Position numbers and translations under genes: made by a program
Origin: Cyanobium sp. CH-040
Lineage (GTDB): Bacteria; Cyanobacteriota; Cyanobacteriia; PCC-6307; Cyanobiaceae
Direction of reading: 5' to 3'
Length of the DNA stretch: 64,000 bases
Assembly: GCF_024346135.1 (NCBI RefSeq)
Contig: NZ_JAGQCJ010000010.1
Span: 46,074-110,073, forward strand
The notes under the pieces: model-generated
Told to the model about the DNA's origin: nothing
Seen by the model: the letters and a program-made list of their open reading frames with translations, nothing else
Databases searched by the model: none
Part shown: one piece after another, positions 16,424 to 26,888 of the stretch
How the letters are laid out: every line of letters starts with the position of its first letter
Position numbering within the stretch: position 1 is the first letter of the stretch

Positions 16424-18241
16424 GTGATCGTTCCCGCGGCCTCCATGGCTTCTGCAACTCCGGCCTCGCTGCCGTCCCCCCTGGCGTTTCTGCAGCCGGA
16501 GCAGCTCCCCACCCGCCGGCGCACCCAGTCCGTCGACGGGCTCGAGCGTTCACCAGCGGAAACCAGCCTGCTCTCGGGCGCCCAGGATCCGCTCCAGCTG
16601 GCGAAGGCGGGCAGCCCTTCAGCGATCGCCAACCGTCCATTCCAGCCCGGCCGTCCTGGCGGCGAAGCTCCTGCCGATCCCATCCTGGGCCAGCTGAACC
16701 TCACTCTTGCGGGTGGTCCGCCCCAGGCTGAAATCTCCGCCTCCGTGGGCATCGGCGGGCGCTTCTTCGTGCTCTCCATCGGCGGCGGCAACACGCTGCA
16801 GGTGAGCGAGGCCACCGACCCTGCGAACCCCACGCTGCTCACCCGCCAGGATCTGGGCCCTGTCGACACCGGCACGGTGGCGACCTTCGGCAACCTCGTG
16901 GCCGTGGGCCTCTCGCCGGCGGGCTACCGCCAGGCCACCAGCCTCGATGAGATGCGCGGGCTGGTGCGCTTCTTCCGCCTGGGCGCCGATGGCAGCCTCA
17001 CCTTTCTGGAGGACGTGCCGGTGGGTTTCCTGCCCGATGGCATGGCCTTCAACGCCAACGGCACCAAGCTGGTGATCGCCAATGAGGGGGAGGCGAACTG
17101 GGGGCCGGAAGCCGCTGATGGCAGTTTCCCGGAGGCCTATTCGGTGGATCCGGTGGGCTCGATCGGCATCATCGACATCACGGCCCGTGGCCGCAGCAAT
17201 CCCAATTTCCGTTACACCGATCTCGGCTTCGAGGGCCTTGCGTTGCCGGCAGGGCTGCGCCTCACCGGCCCCGCTGGCACCACGGCCGCCCAGGACATCG
17301 AGCCCGAGTACGTGACCATCGTGGGCAACACAGCCTTCGTGAGCCTGCAGGAGAACAACGGCATCGCCCGGGTGAATCTGGCCACCAACACGATCGAAGG
17401 AATCTTTGATCTCGGCCGGATCGACTACACCCAGGTGACCGTGGACATCAGCGATCAGGATGGTCCTGGCGGCAGCCGGTTGATCAATCCCCAGCGGCTG
17501 CCCGCCGACCGCCGGTTCTTCGGCCTGCGCATGCCCGATGGCATCGATGCCTTCAGCCAGCAGAACGGCCTGTTCGTGCTCACCGCCAACGAGGGTGACA
17601 GCCGGATCTATCCCGATGTTGAGGACCAGGAGCTCTACAGCGATGAGGAGCGCTCACGTCGGTATGCCGAGTCGCTCTACCGCCGCCTGAAGACGCTCGA
17701 TGACACCGGCAATCCCGACGAGCGTGTGAACAGCGACACCTCCTTCGGCAGCCGCAGCATCAGCCTCTTCGATGGCCTCACCGGCCAGCTGCTCTGGGAC
17801 AGCGGCGACGCCCTGCAGAACATCGCCATCGCCCTGGGCCAGTACGACGACGGCCGCAGTGATGACAAGGGGGTGGAGCCCGAAGCGGTGGTGAACTGGC
17901 AGGATCCGGTCACCGGGCGCCGCTATGCCATCGCCGCTCCGGAGCGCACCATCCTTGGCGACAACAAGACGTTCCTGGCGATCTTCGACATCACCGACCA
18001 GGACCGCAGCCCCCGCACCTACCGGGTGAAGGACGACGCCTTCGTGACCGCGCTGGAGATCGCTGGCAGTGAAGCCGCCGAGGGTCTGCTGGTGGTGCCG
18101 GCCAGCCAGAGCCCCACGGGTCGCGACATGCTGATGCTCTCCAACGAGGGGTCGAGCACGGTCGATTTCCTCGATCTCGGTGCCATGGTGCGCCAGCCCT
18201 GGACCCGGGGTTCGATCAACGCCACCTACCTGTTCGGCTGA
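16424..18241 (+). CDS. Choice-of-anchor-I-type beta-propeller exoprotein, Pho-controlled
   Basis: A 605-residue protein resembling the choice-of-anchor I family, often annotated as atypical alkaline-phosphatase-like or esterase-like proteins. Typical pieces are LPDGMAFNANGTKLVIANEGE, the acidic EPEYVTIVGNTAFVSLQENN stretch, LFVLTANEGDSR, GSRSISLFDG, and DDKGVEPEAV. These are repeated propeller blades with conserved Asn-Glu-Gly metal-binding-like turns. The N-terminal 50 residues are polar/Pro-rich with no classical signal peptide, so export would need another route. A three-unit Pho box sits just upstream, which supports a role in phosphate scavenging, for example as a phosphoesterase. GTG 16424 or ATG 16445 may be the start. 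Catalysis is inferred from family and regulation only. Confidence 0.8.
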   Translation: MIVPAASMASATPASLPSPLAFLQPEQLPTRRRTQSVDGLERSPAETSLLSGAQDPLQLAKAGSPSAIANRPFQPGRPGGEAPADPILGQLNLTLAGGPPQAEISASVGIGGRFFVLSIGGGNTLQVSEATDPANPTLLTRQDLGPVDTGTVATFGNLVAVGLSPAGYRQATSLDEMRGLVRFFRLGADGSLTFLEDVPVGFLPDGMAFNANGTKLVIANEGEANWGPEAADGSFPEAYSVDPVGSIGIIDITARGRSNPNFRYTDLGFEGLALPAGLRLTGPAGTTAAQDIEPEYVTIVGNTAFVSLQENNGIARVNLATNTIEGIFDLGRIDYTQVTVDISDQDGPGGSRLINPQRLPADRRFFGLRMPDGIDAFSQQNGLFVLTANEGDSRIYPDVEDQELYSDEERSRRYAESLYRRLKTLDDTGNPDERVNSDTSFGSRSISLFDGLTGQLLWDSGDALQNIAIALGQYDDGRSDDKGVEPEAVVNWQDPVTGRRYAIAAPERTILGDNKTFLAIFDITDQDRSPRTYRVKDDAFVTALEIAGSEAAEGLLVVPASQSPTGRDMLMLSNEGSSTVDFLDLGAMVRQPWTRGSINATYLFG

Positions 18242-18420
18242 ATCCGGTCCGGATCGGGCAGCCGCCAGTCGCGGATCGCCGCGATCAGCACGAACCACAC
18301 GAGCCGCAGCCGGGCCAGCAGCCCCCTGTGGCCGGCCAGCTCGGCGTATTTGGCCCGGCCGCAGTCGGTCTTGATCCAGCGGTGGATGGGCATGCTGCCC
18401 TGGCTCTGCGCTGCGTCCAT
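18226..18420 (-). CDS. Possible small hypothetical protein
   Basis: A 64-residue frame with a believable composition: an N-terminal polar part (MPIHRWIKTDCGRAKYAEL), one hydrophobic helix (LVWFVLIAAI), and a basic C-terminus. It fills the gap between the Pho-controlled gene and the cation ATPase and converges with the former, overlapping its stop by 16 bases. I do not recognise a family. An internal ATG ten codons in is an alternative start. Its varied residue content (Trp, His, Lys, Tyr, Asp) is better than usual for chance frames in this GC-rich DNA. Confidence 0.45.
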   Translation of the reverse strand: MDAAQSQGSMPIHRWIKTDCGRAKYAELAGHRGLLARLRLVWFVLIAAIRDWRLPDPDRIQPNR

Positions 18421-18466
18421 GGTGCCGCGCGGGGCTGGCTGCCGTCGGGCTGCGGCGGCCTCTGCC

Positions 18467-18472
18467 TAGGTT
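18467..18472 (+). promoter_or_regulatory. Candidate -10 element TAGGTT of the cation ATPase gene
   Basis: TAGGTT fits the loose cyanobacterial TANNNT -10 pattern and lies about 30 bases before ATG 18503. No -35 element is apparent. It is supported mainly by similar TAGGCT/TACGCT/TACAGT hexamers before other genes here. Confidence 0.35.
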
Positions 18473-18502
18473 GCGGGCAGCGGTGTTCCATGCAGACGGG
18501 CC

Positions 18503-21253
18503 ATGCCACCGGTTCCTCCCACCGAGGCTGGCGCCACCGCCGCCACCCCCGCGCCGCAGGCCCGGGCGCCCCACACCGAGCTCCCTGAGGCGCTGCTGCG
18601 CGTACTGGGCAGTGATCCCCTCACCGGCCTTGAGGCGGCGGAGGTGGCGCGGCGGCAGGAGCGCCACGGCTGGAACGAACTGCCGGAGCTGCCCGGCAGG
18701 CCCGCCTGGCTGAAGCTGCTGCTGCAGTTCCACCAGCCCCTCCTCTACATCCTGCTGGCGGCCGGTCTGATCAAGGCCCTGCTGGGCTCCTGGACCAACG
18801 CCCTGGTGATCTGGGCCGTCACGGTGATCAACGCCGTGATCGGGTTCGTGCAGGAGGCCCAGGCCGAAGGGGCGATCGCCGCCCTGGCCCGCTCCGTGAG
18901 CACCGAATCCACCGTGCTGCGCGACGGCCAGACCCTGCGCATCCCGTCGCGGGAGCTGGTGCCGGGGGACGTGGTGCTGCTGGCGGCCGGCGACAAGGTG
19001 CCGGCCGACCTGCGCCTGCTGGAGCAGCGCGACCTGCAGATCGACGAATCGGGCCTCACCGGCGAATCCCTGCCGGTGGCCAAGGATCCGGCCCCGTTGC
19101 CGGCGGATACGCCCCTGGCCGACCGCCGCTGCATGGCCTACGCCGGCAGCTTCGTGACCTTCGGCCAGGGCCGGGGCGTGGTGGTGGCCACCGGCGAGGC
19201 CAGCGAGATGGGCGAGATCTCCCGCTCCCTGCAGCAGCGGCTGTCGCTGAGCACGCCGCTCACCCGCCGCTTCGCCCGCTTCAGCCGCGTGCTGCTCTAT
19301 TTCATCCTGGCGGTGGCGGCCCTCACCCTGGCCATCGGTCTGGGCCGGGGCCAGCCCTTCGCCGAGGTGTTCGAGGCGGCCGTGGCCCTCGCGGTGAGTG
19401 CCATTCCCGAGGGCCTGCCGGCCGTGGTCACGATCACGCTGGCCATCGGCGTGAACCGCATGGCCGCCCGCCACGCCATCATCCGCAAGCTGCCGGCCGT
19501 GGAGGCCCTCGGCAGCGCCACGGTGGTGTGCTCCGACAAGACCGGCACTCTCACCGAGAACCAGATGACGGTGCAGGTGGTGGTGGCCGGCGGTGTGACC
19601 TACCGCGTGTCGGGCACGGGCTACAGCCCCCACGGTGATCTGCTCGCTGCGGATGGTGCCGTGGTGGATCCGCTGCCGGCGCCCCTGGAGCAGGTGCTGC
19701 GCTGCGGCGTGCTCTGCAACGACTCGCGCCTGAAGCAGGAGCATGGTGTGTGGACGGTGCTCGGCGATCCCACCGAGGCGGCCCTGCTGGCCGCGGCGGA
19801 GAAGGCGGGGTTCACCCAGGCGGGTCTGGAGGCCGTCGATCCCCGCCTCGATGCCATCCCCTTCGCCTCGGAATACCAGTACATGGCCAGCCTCCACGAC
19901 GGCGAGGAGCGGCTGCTGCAGGTGAAGGGGTCGGTGGAAGCGCTGCTGCCCCGCTGCAGCGGCATGCTCGCCGCCGACGGCGCCTTGGTGCCGCTCGATG
20001 CCGCGGTGATCCAGCAGCGGGTGGATGCGCTGGCCGGTGAGGGGCTGCGCCTGATCGCCTTCGCGTCGCGGCGGTTGCCCCACCACCGGCATGATCTCGA
20101 CCATGCCGATCTCGACGGGGATCTGGTGTTCCTGGGGCTGCAGGGCATGCTTGATCCGCCGCGGCCCGAGGCGATCAGCGCCGTGCAGGCCTGCCAGCGG
20201 GCCGGCATCTCGGTGCGCATGATCACCGGCGACCATGCCGCCACGGCCGCGGCGATCGCGGCCCGCATGGGCCTGGGGGCCGACGATCCGGCCAGGCTGC
20301 GCGTCTACACCGGCCGCGATCTGGCCGCCATGGATGGCCCGGCCTTCGCCACGGCTGCCGCCGAGGGCCAGGTGTTCGCCCGGGTGGCCCCGGATCAGAA
20401 GCTGCGCCTGGTGGAGGCCCTGCAGGCCCGCGGCGAGGTGGTGGCGATGACCGGCGACGGCGTCAATGACGCCCCGGCCCTGCGCCAGGCCGACATCGGC
20501 ATCGCCATGGGCCGGGGCGGCACCGAGGTGGCCCGCGAGGCGGCCGACATGCTGCTCACCGACGACAACTTCGCCTCGATCGAGGCGGCGGTGGAGGAGG
20601 GGCGCACGGTGTACCGCAACCTGCGCAAGGCGATCGCCTTCCTGCTGCCGGTGAACGGCGGTGAATCGATGACGATCCTGATCAGCGCCCTGCTGGCGCG
20701 GGATCTGCCGGTGCTGGCCCTGCAGGTGCTGTGGCTGAACATGATCAACTCGATCACGATGACGGTGCCGCTCGCCTTCGAGCCCAAGGCGCCGGACACG
20801 ATGGTGCGCCCGCCCAGGGATCCGGCCGAGGCCCTGCTCACCCCCCGGCTGCTGCGCCGGATCCTGGTGGTCTCACTGTTCAACTGGCTGCTGATCTTCG
20901 GCGTGTTCGAGTGGGTGCGCGGCGGCGGCGGCAGCCTGGAGCTGGCCCGCACCGCGGCGATCCAGGCCCTGGTGGCGGCCCGCATCATCTATCTGCTGAG
21001 CGTGAGCCAGCTGGGCCGCACCCTGGCGCTGCGGCTGCTGGGGCGGAACGGCTCGGTGTCCCAGGCGCCGCAGCTGCTGCTGGGGATCGGCCTGGCCGTG
21101 CTGGTGCAACTGGTGTTCAGCCAGTGGGGGCCGATGCATGCCCTGTTCAGCACCGCGCCGATCGGCTGGACGGAGCTGGCGGTGTGCGCCCTGGCGATGC
21201 TGGCGATGCTGCCGGTGGCCTGGCTGGCCAACCGCCTCGATCCGGACGCCTGA
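18503..21253 (+). CDS. P2A-type (Ca2+-like) cation-transporting ATPase
   Basis: A P-type ATPase of 916 residues that would pump a cation across the membrane at the cost of ATP. The order is the N-terminal actuator leader (LTGLEAAEVARRQERHGWNELPE), helices M1-M2, the actuator loop with DESGLTGES, helix M4 with the PEGLP motif, the phosphorylation site DKTGTLT (Asp345), the nucleotide domain (KGSVEALL), the hinge MTGDGVNDAPAL, and a C-terminal helical block with WLNMINSITM. The PEGLP motif and overall length fit the PacL/SERCA-like P2A group or related P-ATPases, so Ca2+ or Mn2+ is the likeliest substrate. Substrate assignment within this group is uncertain. It converges with ligA, 18 bases apart. 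Confidence 0.93.
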   Translation: MPPVPPTEAGATAATPAPQARAPHTELPEALLRVLGSDPLTGLEAAEVARRQERHGWNELPELPGRPAWLKLLLQFHQPLLYILLAAGLIKALLGSWTNALVIWAVTVINAVIGFVQEAQAEGAIAALARSVSTESTVLRDGQTLRIPSRELVPGDVVLLAAGDKVPADLRLLEQRDLQIDESGLTGESLPVAKDPAPLPADTPLADRRCMAYAGSFVTFGQGRGVVVATGEASEMGEISRSLQQRLSLSTPLTRRFARFSRVLLYFILAVAALTLAIGLGRGQPFAEVFEAAVALAVSAIPEGLPAVVTITLAIGVNRMAARHAIIRKLPAVEALGSATVVCSDKTGTLTENQMTVQVVVAGGVTYRVSGTGYSPHGDLLAADGAVVDPLPAPLEQVLRCGVLCNDSRLKQEHGVWTVLGDPTEAALLAAAEKAGFTQAGLEAVDPRLDAIPFASEYQYMASLHDGEERLLQVKGSVEALLPRCSGMLAADGALVPLDAAVIQQRVDALAGEGLRLIAFASRRLPHHRHDLDHADLDGDLVFLGLQGMLDPPRPEAISAVQACQRAGISVRMITGDHAATAAAIAARMGLGADDPARLRVYTGRDLAAMDGPAFATAAAEGQVFARVAPDQKLRLVEALQARGEVVAMTGDGVNDAPALRQADIGIAMGRGGTEVAREAADMLLTDDNFASIEAAVEEGRTVYRNLRKAIAFLLPVNGGESMTILISALLARDLPVLALQVLWLNMINSITMTVPLAFEPKAPDTMVRPPRDPAEALLTPRLLRRILVVSLFNWLLIFGVFEWVRGGGGSLELARTAAIQALVAARIIYLLSVSQLGRTLALRLLGRNGSVSQAPQLLLGIGLAVLVQLVFSQWGPMHALFSTAPIGWTELAVCALAMLAMLPVAWLANRLDPDA

Positions 21254-21271
21254 GCGTGTCCACCAGAGCGC

Positions 21272-23401
<2,130 letters not shown>

Positions 23402-23833
23402 TCAGGCGGTCTGGCGGCGGATGCGGTCGATGCGCCACTGCTCGTCGAGCTTCACGAAGGTGAAGTCGAGCGGCAGTTCCTCCTTGGCCTCGGTGAGCAG
23501 CTTCACGGTGAGCGTGAGCTGGCCGTCGTTGAGCCTGGGGCGGCCGCTCTTGAGGTTGCGGTACTTGTTGAGCTTCAGGCCGGCCAGGAACTGGATGAAC
23601 TGCTTGCGGTTCACATGGGTGCGGTAGTTCCTGGTGGTGAGCAGATAGGCGCCGTCCAGCTGGCCGTTGGCGATCTGGGTGAAGAACTGCTTGAGCAGCG
23701 GATTGATGCCGCGGGCGCTGAGCACCAGCTTCACCGCGGTGATCGTCCAGTAGAGGAGCAGGGCCCCGGCGCCGGCCAGCAGGGCCTTGGTGCCGATGCC
23801 TTGCACCAGTTGCCAGTCCATGGGCCGTTGCAT
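23402..23833 (-). CDS. Membrane-anchored hypothetical protein upstream of ligA
   Basis: A 143-residue protein with one N-terminal membrane helix (ALLAGAGALLLYWTITAVKL) and a soluble domain of about 100 residues. The domain (NPLLKQFFTQIANGQLDGAYLLT, then FIQFLAGLKLNKYRNLK and a beta-rich end) looks like an NTF2-fold/DUF4864-type domain; this is fold-level resemblance, not a firm match. ATG 23833 is the first good start and ATG 23821 is possible. It is followed three bases later by ligA and diverges from the SprT-like gene. No function is assigned. Confidence 0.7.
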   Translation of the reverse strand: MQRPMDWQLVQGIGTKALLAGAGALLLYWTITAVKLVLSARGINPLLKQFFTQIANGQLDGAYLLTTRNYRTHVNRKQFIQFLAGLKLNKYRNLKSGRPRLNDGQLTLTVKLLTEAKEELPLDFTFVKLDEQWRIDRIRRQTA

Positions 23834-23887
23834 CTGTGTTGAATGGCCCCAGAGTCTGACTGACCAGCCCTCCCCGCAGCGCCCGGC

Positions 23888-24439
23888 GTGCCGCTCGAAC
23901 CCCTGCTGCCCCTCTTTCACCGGCTCGACCGCGAGCACTTCGACGGCTGCCTCGCGCCCGCCGGCCGGCCGCTGGTGGCGGTGCGCTGGAGCGACGGCCG
24001 CCTGCGCCGCAGCGCCGGCCTCTACCGGCGCGGCCGCGACACCGCCGGCCAGTCGTTCTGCGAGATCGTGCTCTCGCGCCCCCTGCTCGAGCCCCTGCCG
24101 CGCGAGGCGCTGCTGTCCACGCTCTGCCACGAGATGATCCACGCCTGGGTGGACCGGGTGCTGCAGGAGCGGGAGGTGCATGGGCCCCGCTTCCGGGCCC
24201 GCATGGCCGCCATCAATGCCGCCCAGAGCGAGTTCGTGGTGAGCGTGCGCCACCGCTACCCCCTTCCCGCCGGCCAGGCCGGCCCCTGCCGCTGGATCGC
24301 CCGCTGCCCGCGCTGCGGCATCAGCGCTCCCTACCGGCGCCGGGTGCGGGGCCTGGCCTGCCGGGCCTGCTGCGAGCGGCACCACGGCGGTCTCTGGGAT
24401 GCCAGCTGCCTGCTGGAGTTCGTGGCGGCGGCGGCCTAG
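23888..24439 (+). CDS. SprT-like zinc metalloprotease domain protein
   Basis: A protein of 183 residues with the SprT/Spartan fold: a zinc-protease helix with HEMIHAW (HExxH) near residues 80-86, and a C-terminal four-cysteine zinc ribbon (CPRCG...CRACC). In the wider family such proteins cut DNA-protein crosslinks; the bacterial versions are mostly uncharacterised. The start is GTG 23888. Divergence from the gene cotranscribed with ligA fits a DNA-maintenance theme but proves nothing. Confidence 0.85.
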   Translation: MPLEPLLPLFHRLDREHFDGCLAPAGRPLVAVRWSDGRLRRSAGLYRRGRDTAGQSFCEIVLSRPLLEPLPREALLSTLCHEMIHAWVDRVLQEREVHGPRFRARMAAINAAQSEFVVSVRHRYPLPAGQAGPCRWIARCPRCGISAPYRRRVRGLACRACCERHHGGLWDASCLLEFVAAAA

Positions 24440-24456
24440 GTTCGGCCCACCTGAGC

Positions 24457-24558
24457 GTGCCCGTGAGCGTCTTTCTCTGGACCCTGCAGTGGGCCGGCGT
24501 GGCCATCGCCGCGGTGGGTCTGCTGCGCGAGCGCCGGCTGGCGCTTCGGCGCCGGTAG
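24457..24558 (+). CDS. Possible 33-residue single-helix membrane peptide
   Basis: GTG 24457 (or GTG 24463) opens a short frame that ends at TAG 24556-24558. It encodes a hydrophobic helix (FLWTLQWAGVAIAAVGLL) followed by a strongly basic tail (RERRLALRRR), a typical inside-positive single-pass layout. It fits exactly between the SprT-like gene and the next gene, whose ATG is ten bases on. A TAGGTT hexamer lies just upstream (24437-24442). It is too short for statistics; kept because of its layout. Confidence 0.3.
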   Translation: MPVSVFLWTLQWAGVAIAAVGLLRERRLALRRR

Positions 24559-24567
24559 CGTTGGCCG

Positions 24568-25140
24568 ATGCCTGAGCGACGGTCCGACCAGCAGCGCCCC
24601 TACGCAGAGCCGCTCGAGCAGGGCCTCGATCGCCTCGTCAACGCCGGTCGCCAGCTGGTGGATGGGGTCTCCGGCGCCCGCCCCGGCTCCCGCTCCGGCC
24701 AGCGCCCGGCCGCCCGCCCCGGCACCGGGCCCGGGCCGGGGCGCTCCCGCCTCGGGGATCTGGGCCGCTGGGTGGAGGACAGGCTGGACTGGATCCTCGA
24801 GGACGAGGACGACTGGCGCGAGCCCTGGCAGGAGCCCCGGCCCCGGCGCACCGGGCGGCTGGCACCGGTGGCAGGCACGGATGAACCGCCGCCGCCTGCC
24901 GGGGGACGCCGCCGGCCCCTGGAGGCCATCTCCCGGCGCGCCGACCGCCGCCTGCCTGCCGCCGCCGACGGCTGGCCCGACGACACCAGCTTCTCGCGGC
25001 CCCGCTGGCAGCGCCCGCTGAGCGATCCCGGCCGTGCCCCCGACCTCAGCGCTGAGGCCGCCCGGGAGGCCTCAGAGGCCGCGCGCGCCCGGGAGGCGGA
25101 GCGTCCCCTGCCCCGTTCCAGTCGCCGCCGGCCCGGCTGA
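24568..25140 (+). CDS. Hypothetical Pro/Arg-rich protein
   Basis: A 190-residue polar protein without membrane segments. Two short ordered-looking patches, LEQGLDRLVNAGRQLVDGVSG near the N-terminus and WVEDRLDWILEDEDDWREPW around residues 68-90, are joined by Pro/Gly/Arg-rich low-complexity sequence. The aromatic-acidic second patch looks like a conserved peptide motif. I do not recognise a family. It lies between a possible small membrane peptide and the DUF1269 gene, all on the plus strand with short gaps. It could be a scaffold or partly disordered adaptor, but nothing here shows that. Confidence 0.6.
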   Translation: MPERRSDQQRPYAEPLEQGLDRLVNAGRQLVDGVSGARPGSRSGQRPAARPGTGPGPGRSRLGDLGRWVEDRLDWILEDEDDWREPWQEPRPRRTGRLAPVAGTDEPPPPAGGRRRPLEAISRRADRRLPAAADGWPDDTSFSRPRWQRPLSDPGRAPDLSAEAAREASEAARAREAERPLPRSSRRRPG

Positions 25141-25141
25141 C

Positions 25142-25147
25142 TACGCT
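25142..25147 (+). promoter_or_regulatory. Candidate -10 element TACGCT before the DUF1269 gene
   Basis: TACGCT (TANNNT pattern) lies 22 bases before ATG 25169, in the short gap after the upstream stop. There is no clear -35. It is of the same kind as the TAGGTT/TAGGCT hexamers before other genes in this window. Confidence 0.3.
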
Positions 25148-25168
25148 GGGGCCATCGGCGCAGGGTCC

Positions 25169-25690
25169 ATGAGCAGCCTGGTGGTGGTGGGTTTCCCGAA
25201 GGCAGCGGAGGCAGAGGAGGTGCGCCGCGAGCTGGTGGACATCCAGAAGGAGCGGCTGATCGCCCTCGAGGACGCCGTGGTGGTGGAACACGACGGGGAC
25301 GGCCAGGTGCATCTGCGCCAGGCCGTCAACCTCACCACCGCCGGCGCCCTGGGGGGCGGCTTCTGGGGCACCCTCGTGGGCCTGCTGTTCCTCAATCCCC
25401 TGCTCGGTGCCGCCGTCGGCGCCGGCGTCGGCGCCGCCTCCGGTTCCCTCTCCGACATCGGCATCAACGACACCTTTATGCGCGAGCTGGGCGAGACCCT
25501 GCCCCGGGGCACCGCCGCGCTCTGTCTGCTGATCCGGGAGGCCACCGCTGACCGGGTGATCGAGCGCCTGAGGGCCCATGCGCCGCACGCCAAGCTGCTG
25601 CGCACCAACCTCAGCCACACCGACGAGGATCAGCTGCGCCAGCTGCTCGAGAACGCGGCCCGGCAGGCGGAGGCCCTGCGGCTGGGCTGA
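25169..25690 (+). CDS. DUF1269-family protein
   Basis: A 173-residue protein with the DUF1269 pattern: an N-terminal ferredoxin-like half (VVVGFPKAAEAEEVRRELVDIQKE...LEDAVVVEHD), a central glycine-rich hydrophobic hairpin (GGGFWGTLVGLLFLNPLLGAAVGAGVGAASG), and a C-terminal half (LGETLPRGTAALCLLI). Members are often found next to stress or membrane genes, and their function is unknown. ATG 25169 is well placed. Its last 60 bases overlap the 3' end of a convergent minus-strand gene. Confidence 0.82.
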   Translation: MSSLVVVGFPKAAEAEEVRRELVDIQKERLIALEDAVVVEHDGDGQVHLRQAVNLTTAGALGGGFWGTLVGLLFLNPLLGAAVGAGVGAASGSLSDIGINDTFMRELGETLPRGTAALCLLIREATADRVIERLRAHAPHAKLLRTNLSHTDEDQLRQLLENAARQAEALRLG

Positions 25691-26115
25691 GTCAGCTGCA
25701 GGCTGCTGCCCCGCTGGCGCAGCTCCTGGTTCACCGGGCGGCGCAGCTGGGGCGGCATCTCCACCGCCATCTCCTCCACCGACACGCTCACGGCGTTCGC
25801 TCCCATCAGCAGCGCTTCCAGCAGGTCGGCCCACTGGCGGACCAGGCGCTGCTGGGCCAGGGGCCGCAGTCCCTGCCGCTCCAGCAGCGCGCCGCAGCTG
25901 CCGCGGTTCCAGAGGGCGCTGCGGTTGTGGCGGCGGGGCAGGGGCTGCAGGGCCATCCCCCGGTGCAGGGCCTCATGGCTGGGGGCGCCACTGGCCAGCC
26001 GCAGGCCGGCCTCGCAGAGGATGCGGCCGCAGTGCACCGCGGAGATGCCGTGCAGACGGCCCAGATCGGTGAGGCTCAGCCACTCGGCCTGGGGGGAAGG
26101 GAGGGAGGCGGTCAT
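25630..26115 (-). CDS. Hypothetical protein, possible helix-turn-helix N-terminus
   Basis: A 161-residue soluble protein. The N-terminal part (WLSLTDLGRLHGISAVHCGRILCEAGLR) has the look of a helix-turn-helix, like those that read a file of short DNA-binding modules; the rest is Arg/Leu-rich and helical (QRLVRQWADLLEALL). I do not recognise a family. ATG 26115 is preferred over an upstream in-frame ATG eight codons earlier because the extra residues look non-conserved. The C-terminal 20 residues are encoded opposite the end of the DUF1269 gene, so the true end may vary between relatives. Confidence 0.6.
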   Translation of the reverse strand: MTASLPSPQAEWLSLTDLGRLHGISAVHCGRILCEAGLRLASGAPSHEALHRGMALQPLPRRHNRSALWNRGSCGALLERQGLRPLAQQRLVRQWADLLEALLMGANAVSVSVEEMAVEMPPQLRRPVNQELRQRGSSLQLTQPSRRASACRAAFSSSWRS

Positions 26116-26189
26116 GGTCGGACACGCGCCATTCGCCACCCAATGCAGCGCTTGCCATGGTCGCTGTCAATCCGTCAACCCCTCCCGGC

Positions 26190-26840
26190 TCACGAATCCA
26201 GACCGGGCGCGGCGCTGCTGCCGGCGGCGGCGGGCCCCAGCCAGCGTTCAAGTTCCGGCGAGAACACCTCCCGGATCACGGTGAGTGGCTCACCGCCGCG
26301 GAAGAAGCGGTAGTGGCGGCTCCAGAAGGGGCCACCGTGACCGAAGCGGCTCGCCAGCCACGGTGCCTGCACCAGCGCCAGGCCATCCACTTCCCGGAAG
26401 AGCTCGGCCCGGTTGCTGGTGAGGCTGCGCCAGATGGGCTGCTCCCGTTGGCGCAGGTGGGCGTCGGCCTGGCGCTGGTTCCACCAGCTCTCCGCCCAGG
26501 CCAGGGTGTGCTGCCCGCAGCGCAGCCACACCTGGCGGCGCAGCAGGGGCAGTGCCAGCTCGGCCACCTCCTGCGGCGGGCGGGCCCCGTCCTGATCCGC
26601 CCGGGCCTGGGGGCTCATGGCGATCAGCTCGATCCGCACCGGCAGGCCGGTGAGGGATTCCAGGTGACGGGTGGGGCTGCCGTCTCCCAGAAGCAGCAGC
26701 CGCCAGGGGCCCCTGAGCGCTGCGGCCAGCGCATGCATGGATCCCTCCTCCGCCAGATCTCGTTCCCACAGGGGGGTGGGCGACGGGCTGGCCGTGGGGC
26801 CCGCTGGGCTGGGTGGCGCACTCAGGCCCGTGGCCGTCAT
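26190..26840 (-). CDS. Chorismate lyase (Ycf21/DUF98 family)
   Basis: A 216-residue protein resembling the cyanobacterial/plastid Ycf21 group of chorismate-pyruvate lyases. This enzyme turns chorismate into 4-hydroxybenzoate, the head-group precursor of plastoquinone. Supporting stretches are LLLLGDGSPTRHLESLTG, the conserved core RQVWLRCGQHTLAWAESWWN, and the C-terminal PLTVIREVFSPELERWLG. The Arg and Glu residues in these blocks are those expected around the product pocket of the UbiC fold. The start is ATG 26840; a TAGGCT hexamer (on the minus strand) lies 26 bases upstream. An identical function is likely but was assigned from motif memory only. Confidence 0.75.
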   Translation of the reverse strand: MTATGLSAPPSPAGPTASPSPTPLWERDLAEEGSMHALAAALRGPWRLLLLGDGSPTRHLESLTGLPVRIELIAMSPQARADQDGARPPQEVAELALPLLRRQVWLRCGQHTLAWAESWWNQRQADAHLRQREQPIWRSLTSNRAELFREVDGLALVQAPWLASRFGHGGPFWSRHYRFFRGGEPLTVIREVFSPELERWLGPAAAGSSAAPGLDS

Positions 26841-26865
26841 GGCGGTGTGCTGCTCGACAGGCGGC

Positions 26866-26871
26866 AGCCTA
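26866..26871 (-). promoter_or_regulatory. Candidate -10 element TAGGCT of the chorismate lyase gene
   Basis: On the minus strand TAGGCT lies 26 bases before ATG 26840, in the 48-base gap to the next gene. It fits TANNNT, with no -35 seen. Confidence 0.35.
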
Positions 26872-26888
26872 GAAACGCTGCCGGTTGA

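Noticed and set aside
17654..20236. 860-codon minus-strand frame opposite the Pho-controlled gene and the cation ATPase
   Set aside because: It crosses two real plus-strand genes and the gap between them, and its product has no recognisable fold; same composition artefact.
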